DNA from: Chamaecrista fasciculata
Lineage: Eukaryota; Streptophyta; Magnoliopsida; Fabales; Fabaceae
Assembly: GCA_003254925.1 (NCBI GenBank)
Contig: QANZ01044994.1
Location: forward strand, 201,326-265,325
Direction of reading: 5' to 3'
DNA length: 64,000 bases
Within the stretch, counting starts at the first letter, position 1, and each line of letters opens with the position of its first letter. Both the position numbers and the translations under genes were made by a program. The notes beneath the pieces were generated by a model that was not told where the DNA came from, searched no databases, and worked only from the letters and a program-made list of their open reading frames with translations. This document shows positions 58,831 to 64,000 of the stretch, in pieces.

Positions 58831-58949
58831 TCCTTATTACCAATTTGGATAAATTTGTCAGATACAAAATTGCAAATTCTAAAGAGAAGGGGAATTTTTA
58901 TACTACCATGGTAATGGTATACATACAAATAACAAAAAGCTAATAATAT

Positions 58950-59134
58950 CAATAAGTGTTTGATGTAGTGGTTGGCGAGCTACACTCTAAGTGAGAAGAC
59001 CCATGTTCTATCTCTAGAATCGACATTGTTGGAAGGACACAACCGTTTCGTCTCTGTTGCCTGAATGAGATTAGTCTTTACTTAGATCGTTATACGGATA
59101 AGCAAGAGAAACCCATAGCATTACCCAAAAAAAA
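58950..59134 (+). mobile_element. SINE (family 1), older copy
   Basis: Same layout as 50266-50459: tgatgtagtggttggcgagc, a mutated B box (catgttctatctct), gaatcgacattgttggaagg, ttatacggataagcaag and an A run. Several substitutions. Confidence 0.85.
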
Positions 59135-59149
59135 CTAGTAATTTTTGGG

Positions 59150-59640
59150 TTAAAACTTCAAATTGGTACTAAATGAATGAGACAAATTTCAAATTGTTCC
59201 AAAATGTTTCATTTGTTTCATATTGGTATTATATGTTCCTATAACTTTTCAAATTGATCGCAAACTAATCATATTTATCTCATTTTAAATTCAAATACTT
59301 ATGAAATCCAGAGCTACAAGATTACTTTTGACAATTACTTTTTCTATTCAATTGGGATCCTTAACAAACGAGGAAACAAACGAAGTTGATAATTTTTCCG
59401 CCATTTCAAATCTGAACGTGATAAGTTTGAAATTATATGTTAACTTTTTAAGAGTTCTTTCGTTTTCTAATTGAGACTATTAGTAGATGATATCAAATTG
59501 CATTCCGAAAGTAGGTTTGGGAATGAGGACCAATGTGAGAAATTATAAAAATATATAGGATCAATATGAAACAAATGAAAAATTTATGATTAATTTAAAA
59601 CTTACCTTATACATTTGGGATTAATTATTTGAGATTTTGA
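59150..59640. repeat. R1-like repeat
   Basis: Shares agagctacaagattac, caattgggatcctta and aggatcaatatgaaac vocabulary with R1, and ends gattttgacc. Diverged; borders approximate. Confidence 0.55.
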
Positions 59641-59934
59641 CCTTATTTTTATTTCTACAAAATTTGGGGTCAAATTTTACAGATTTCCAACTTTATTTAA
59701 ATACTTTCTTTAATGTGTCATAGAAATTTAAAACATTGATTGTACCAAAAATATTACCAAATATTTCAAAACTTGCCCATTATTATATGTCTTTTGAATT
59801 GTTCGAATGGTAACAATTGAGCCATAAACTATTTAAGTCAGTCTTGATTTTGATTTGTACTTTTTAAAATTGAAGATAATTTGTCTACCAAAAAACAGAG
59901 TTGAAGATAATTGTTTTAAAAAATAAAGGGAAAA

Positions 59935-60840
59935 ATGTAACAAGAACCCTTAAACTTTGGGTCATTTGGAAGTAGACCCTTAAACTATCAATTTTGAAAA
60001 TCAAATCCTTAAACTTTAAAAGTTTAGGAATTAGATCCTTTCATCCATTTTTTCACTAACGGTGTTAATTATTATTAGGATAAATTATACTTTGGTTCCC
60101 TTGATTTGGCCATATTCTACTTTGGTACCTTGTTGTTTAAAAAGTGACATTTTGGTACCCTGTGGTATTTTCTGTTAACACCTTGGTACCCTAGGCTTTA
60201 ATTATGTTAGAAAGTTAACAGAAATTGGAATTTTTGGAGCAATTTTTGCAAAAAATACATATTGACCCCCAATATTTTTAAAAAATTACAAACAGGTCCC
60301 TAGATACATATTATCTAGGAACTAAAATGAAAACTATAAAAAAAATTTGGGGTAAAAACATAATATTTGAAAAATATAGGATAGAAGATAGAATTACAAA
60401 ATACTCCCAATTCTAGAAAAATTTTACAATCTAGTCTTATTAAGATCTAAAATTTTGTGTTTTTAAGGACTATTTTGAATATATTTAAATATTTATGGGT
60501 GTTTTAGTAATTTCAACCTCTTTTTCCTGCATTAAAATTGCCTTTTATCTCCCAAAAATGATTAAAAATTACAAAATAGCCCCAAAAGTGCTAATTTTCG
60601 TTAATTTTCTAATGGAATTAAAGCTCAGGGTACCAAAATGTTAACAGAGAATACCATAGGGTACCAAAGTGTAATTTATCCTAATAATAATTAACACCGT
60701 TAGTGAAAAAAATGGATGGAAGGATCTAATTCCTAAATCTTCAAAGTTTAAGGATTTGATTTTCAAAATTGATAGTTTAAGGACCTACTTTCAAATGGCC
60801 CAAAGTTTAAGGGGTCTTGTTACATTTTTCTCAAAAATAA
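59935..60840. mobile_element. R2 foldback element, copy 2, with a nested R3 element
   Basis: Outer arms: agaacccttaaactttgggt on the left, and caaagtttaaggggtcttgt on the right. Both read inward to the shared cactaacggtgttaatta / taattaacaccgttagtg. The inner part is replaced by a second inverted-repeat element at about 60076-60682. Confidence 0.8.
60076..60682. mobile_element. R3-type TIR element nested in R2
   Basis: Starts aggataaattatactttgg and ends ccaaagtgtaatttatcct, with ttttggtaccctg / agggtaccaaaatg words as in the 46142-47270 element. No coding capacity. The TSD is obscured by the palindromic target. Confidence 0.8.
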
Positions 60841-61056
60841 ATACTAGTTAAGTATAAAAATAGATCAGTAATTTAATAGTAATTTTTAACGGACTAAATC
60901 TTAAATTTTTTATTAAATATTTTTTTAAAAAATATAATAAATAAGTTTTAAAATAAAAATAAATTTTAATACAAATTTTGATGAATAAATTATGACATTA
61001 ACCTCAACAAGGAGATGATCTGAATTATGTTCAAAACTTTATAAATAACACTATAA

Positions 61057-61243
61057 TGAGGTTGGCACACTTGGTCTCTTTCGCCCATGACAATTGTATA
61101 GTTTGAGTTTGATTCCTAGTGATGTCTTATTTGGTGAGTTTTCTATAAGTACATCTGTAAGTGTTCATTGAGCCCCGAGACCTACCCTGACCTTAGATTG
61201 GAGCGTCATCCCCTCACCTAAATTTTTATTTACCAAAAAAAAA
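61057..61243 (+). mobile_element. SINE, family 2 subtype b
   Basis: Close match to 51541-51728: gttggcacacttggtc, gagtttgattcctagtgatg, tctgtaagtgttcattgagc, catcccctcacctaaattt and an A run. Confidence 0.78.
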
Positions 61244-62398
61244 CTATTCAATATTAAAAAATTATTAAAATGTTTAAATATATATTTGTGACATGAAAAA
61301 TAATAATTACATTTTTAATAAATAAGTTATTTCAGATAAAATATATATATCGTTGGTCCTTAAAAATTACACGCATCAACTTTTTAATAATAAAATGTAA
61401 TTTAAAATTATTAATATAATATTCTTTAATCCTTCCGGACGTCATTTCAAATGTAAAAGTCAAAACAAAACTAATATCATAAAATATTTTACTAAATTGT
61501 ATATCACATTATTTGTATATAAATAACCTACATAAAGATCTTAAATATTTGTCATTATGTATATTTTATATATTATGAGACAAATATAATAAAGTAACAT
61601 GGAATATATCATAAATTCAGACATTCATGATCTTTTAGGAACAAATTTATTAATTTACTCAATTTTTTTCTTATGCTGGTGTTTTAAAATTTATTTTTGT
61701 TTTTTTTATTTTCATACATCATTGATTTTTACTTTGTATTTTTCATATAAATTCTTGCTCATCAAATACAAAAAGATGTTTATTGTTAATTCTTGCTCAC
61801 ATTTAGTTTCTTCTCCATTCCATACATATACAAATGAAAAGGGAGAAAAGAAAACAGAAAAAAGTCACCACAAGTAAATGTTGATTTTGGAGCTCTTATA
61901 CAAATATAGAAATGTTCAACTAAGGTTGATTCGTTGAAAATGTTTTAGAGAGGAAAATCATATAATATCGAAACAGCACTATTATAATATTGCATGCACT
62001 GACCAAACGAAGTTGCTTATGAGACGTGAGTCATGACATTACACTACAACGCACAAGATCTACATGCGACAACACACATGATAGACTAACCATGGCGCAC
62101 ACATGATATTAGGAGAACCCTCCGCGATATATTTTCTATCTTCCTCTAAGTTTTTATTTTCGCATTCATTGTGAAAATATGATTTTATTTTTGCTAAATA
62201 AAGTCTACAGTTTAGTGCTGGCTTTTTTTCCTTCTCTTAGGAGTTCAACAAATAAAGATGAGCTCTAGTAGTGTAAAGTTTTTTACAAAGATATCTAAAT
62301 TAGTATACTCTATTGTGTATTTATTTTTGTGTGTTTGAATCCTCTAATTGGCTCGGAGCTCCGAAAACTTTTAACAAAATTGAGTTATACAGTAACAA
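61244..62398. other. AT-rich intergenic DNA, no gene seen
   Basis: An open frame at 61599-61877 is Phe/Ile/Tyr-rich, low in complexity and without start or splice support. Nothing else was recognised. Confidence 0.5.
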
Positions 62399-62413
62399 AT
62401 AATTAATTGAAAT

Positions 62414-62620
62414 GCCAACAAAGGTTGGCCCAGTTGGTAAGGAGTCAACTCATAACCCACAAGGTCGTGAGTTCGAATCCCACTGCCGATGTGAGGGCCT
62501 TGTTGGTAGGCGATCTGTAAGTACCTCTGTAAGCGCTCATAGAGCCTTGAGGCCTGCCCTGGCCTTGGTGAGCCCCCGGGGCCCAACTCACCTAAACTTT
62601 TCTACTACCAAAAAAAAAAA
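62414..62620 (+). mobile_element. tRNA-derived SINE (family 2), intact and young
   Basis: A box ttggcccagttggtaagg, B box gtcgtgagttcgaatccca, a GC-rich body (cttgaggcctgccctggcc) and an A11 tail. A perfect 15-bp duplication ataattaattgaaat flanks it at 62399-62413 and 62621-62635. It is GC-richer than everything around it. Confidence 0.94.
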
Positions 62621-62814
62621 ATAATTAATTGAAATATTAAGTACTTTAATCTTTATAGATAAGATTTTGAACCTAAATATTATTAAAGAAACTCTTATCA
62701 TGAGACCTCTCAATTTAAACAAGAATTAATCATTAACTAAATCATAAAGTACATAAATGATGAATAGCTTATGATCATATGAAAAATTTGAAATGGAACT
62801 TTCAAAGAGATTAA

Positions 62815-63490
62815 GGGGTGTTTGGTACACGGATTATTTTTTCATTCCCAGAAATAAGATTCCTAAGATTATAAGAATTTCTGTTTGGATGAGTTAAAAT
62901 AATCCTAGGATTATTTTGCAATATTCCCAAGAATGTTACAATCTTGTGTTTGGTTCAACTTTGATATTCCTGAGAATGTTTAATACTTTTGCAAATATGT
63001 CCTTGACTTTTTATTCTCAACTAATAGTTTATCAAATGTAGAAATTGTTCAAAACAATTCATGAGAAAAATACTATATCATATATGTAACCATACGAAAG
63101 CAATGTTATATATATTAGCAAGAAGAGATGAAAAGTGGCAAACCTGATAAATTTCTTCTACACTTCAAGGCGGCTGAGAGTTGTAGAATGACAAAAATAA
63201 AAAGTGATAAAGGTTTGTAGAGAAAGAATTAATTAGGAGAGATTAATTAGGGGTAATAAAGTCATTTTAGATGAGAAAAAATAATCTCATGTCATGGGAT
63301 TAGACTATACTAATTCCACCCCCTAGAGTGAAATTAAAAAATAACTATTTTAGATTATGTTATTCCTGGGATTTTGGGAATACAATATTCCCGGGACTAA
63401 TTTTCCAATCCGCGTACCGAACGCGGATTACTCTAGTTCGGAGCTCATAATCCCGGTACTATTTTTTCAATCCGTATACCAAACGCCTCC
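62815..63490. mobile_element. PIF/Harbinger (Tourist)-type MITE
   Basis: Ends GGGGTGTTTGGTACACGGAT and atccgtataccaaacgcctcc are inverted. TAA flanks both sides (62812-62814 and 63491-63493). Long arms, 676 bp, no transposase. Termini of the GGG(T)GTTTGG type with a 3-bp TAA duplication fit this superfamily. Confidence 0.85.
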
Positions 63491-63509
63491 TAAAAGACTA
63501 AAATAGAAT

Positions 63510-63833
63510 CTATGAAGCATGGACACTGACACGGACACGGGACACGACACGGACACACTGACACGTCAAATTTTTAATTTACATGACACGACACGGCATA
63601 TATTTATATATATAAATAATTAAAAACCCATAAATTTTGATGGAAACATTAAAAATTATAATATTTATTCATAATATATGCATATGTGTTATTATTTTAT
63701 GTTTTTTGTCATGTTAAAGTCACAAAAAATTAATTTTATATTCTGAAACTTATGAATATGTGTCGTGTGGGTGTCGGACACGGAAACGTGTCTGACACGA
63801 CGACACGCCCTCATAATAAAGTGTCCATGCTTC
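63510..63833. mobile_element. Short TIR element with gacacg words
   Basis: Ends gaagcatggacact and gtgtccatgcttc, with ggacacgggacacgacacgg and its inverse ggtgtcggacacgg inside. The phrase ctaaaatagaat occurs on both sides (63498-63509 and 63834-63845), a possible long target duplication. Confidence 0.75.
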
Positions 63834-64000
63834 CTAAAATAGAATACTATAATTTGTAAAGTATAAGTCCTGGTTAGAAGGTCAATAATTCAAACCTAAA
63901 TCTAAATGGGTCAAATTACAAAATATATATGAACATACATGATACATATAAAGGATGAGAAAGTTTAGCAATTATACCTTAAAAAAAAAAAAAAAAACGA

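Noticed and set aside
58441-58952. Ser/Phe-rich minus-strand frames upstream of the CID-type gene
   Set aside because: Low-complexity CT tract in a 5'UTR/promoter; no domain and no splice support.
61599-61877. 92-codon frame rich in Phe, Tyr and Ile
   Set aside because: Composition follows AT-rich DNA; no promoter, homology or splice context.

Overview
The window is plant nuclear DNA, almost certainly from a eudicot. It is AT-rich, has GT-AG split genes, and is dense in plant transposons: Stowaway, Mutator-like, hAT-like, Harbinger-like, Helitron, LINE, SINE, Ty1/copia and solo LTRs. Three isolated N bases (2644, 19964, 44058) show a draft assembly. I cannot name the species.

Layout. Two conserved housekeeping-type genes flank an accessory region. 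At the left, on the minus strand, is the 5' part of a DA2/GW2-type RING E3 ubiquitin ligase gene (coding exons 333-3956; the 3' end lies outside the window). At the right, also on the minus strand, is a complete ten-exon gene for a CID8-13-type PABC-interacting protein with a PAM2 motif and two RRMs (54343-58254). Between them, from about 12.2 to 49.1 kb, lies a plus-strand tandem array of eight copies of a two-exon gene family. The family encodes small secreted cysteine-rich, defensin-like (DEFL) peptides. Exon 1 encodes a signal peptide of about 18-22 residues. A phase-1 intron follows, and exon 2 encodes an eight-cysteine domain spaced C-x8-C-x4-C-x3-C-x11/15-C-x5-C-x-C-x3-C.

The eight copies, called A to H here, are in very different states. 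A (12426-14065), D (24828-26322), F (34984-35626), G (42069-42647) and H (47972-49087) look complete. B (17531-19396) stops after the fourth cysteine. C (23892) and E (29061) have a TATA box and an intact signal-peptide exon but no second exon of their own. A 32-bp exon-2 relic at 27309-27340 and repeated 3' flanks after G mark further lost copies.

Transposons explain most of the rest. Introns of the array carry different insertions: Stowaway elements in A and C, a solo LTR in B, a LINE-derived insert in D, and in E a 5'-truncated LINE that is itself split by a 1.41-kb solo LTR. A 4.2-kb non-autonomous Helitron with clear termini sits in the promoter region of G and carries a possible small spliced gene. 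Other intergenic DNA holds foldback/MITE families, several with readable target-site duplications, and two tRNA-derived SINE families.

All gene models were spliced by eye from the genomic sequence. No expression or homology search was available.
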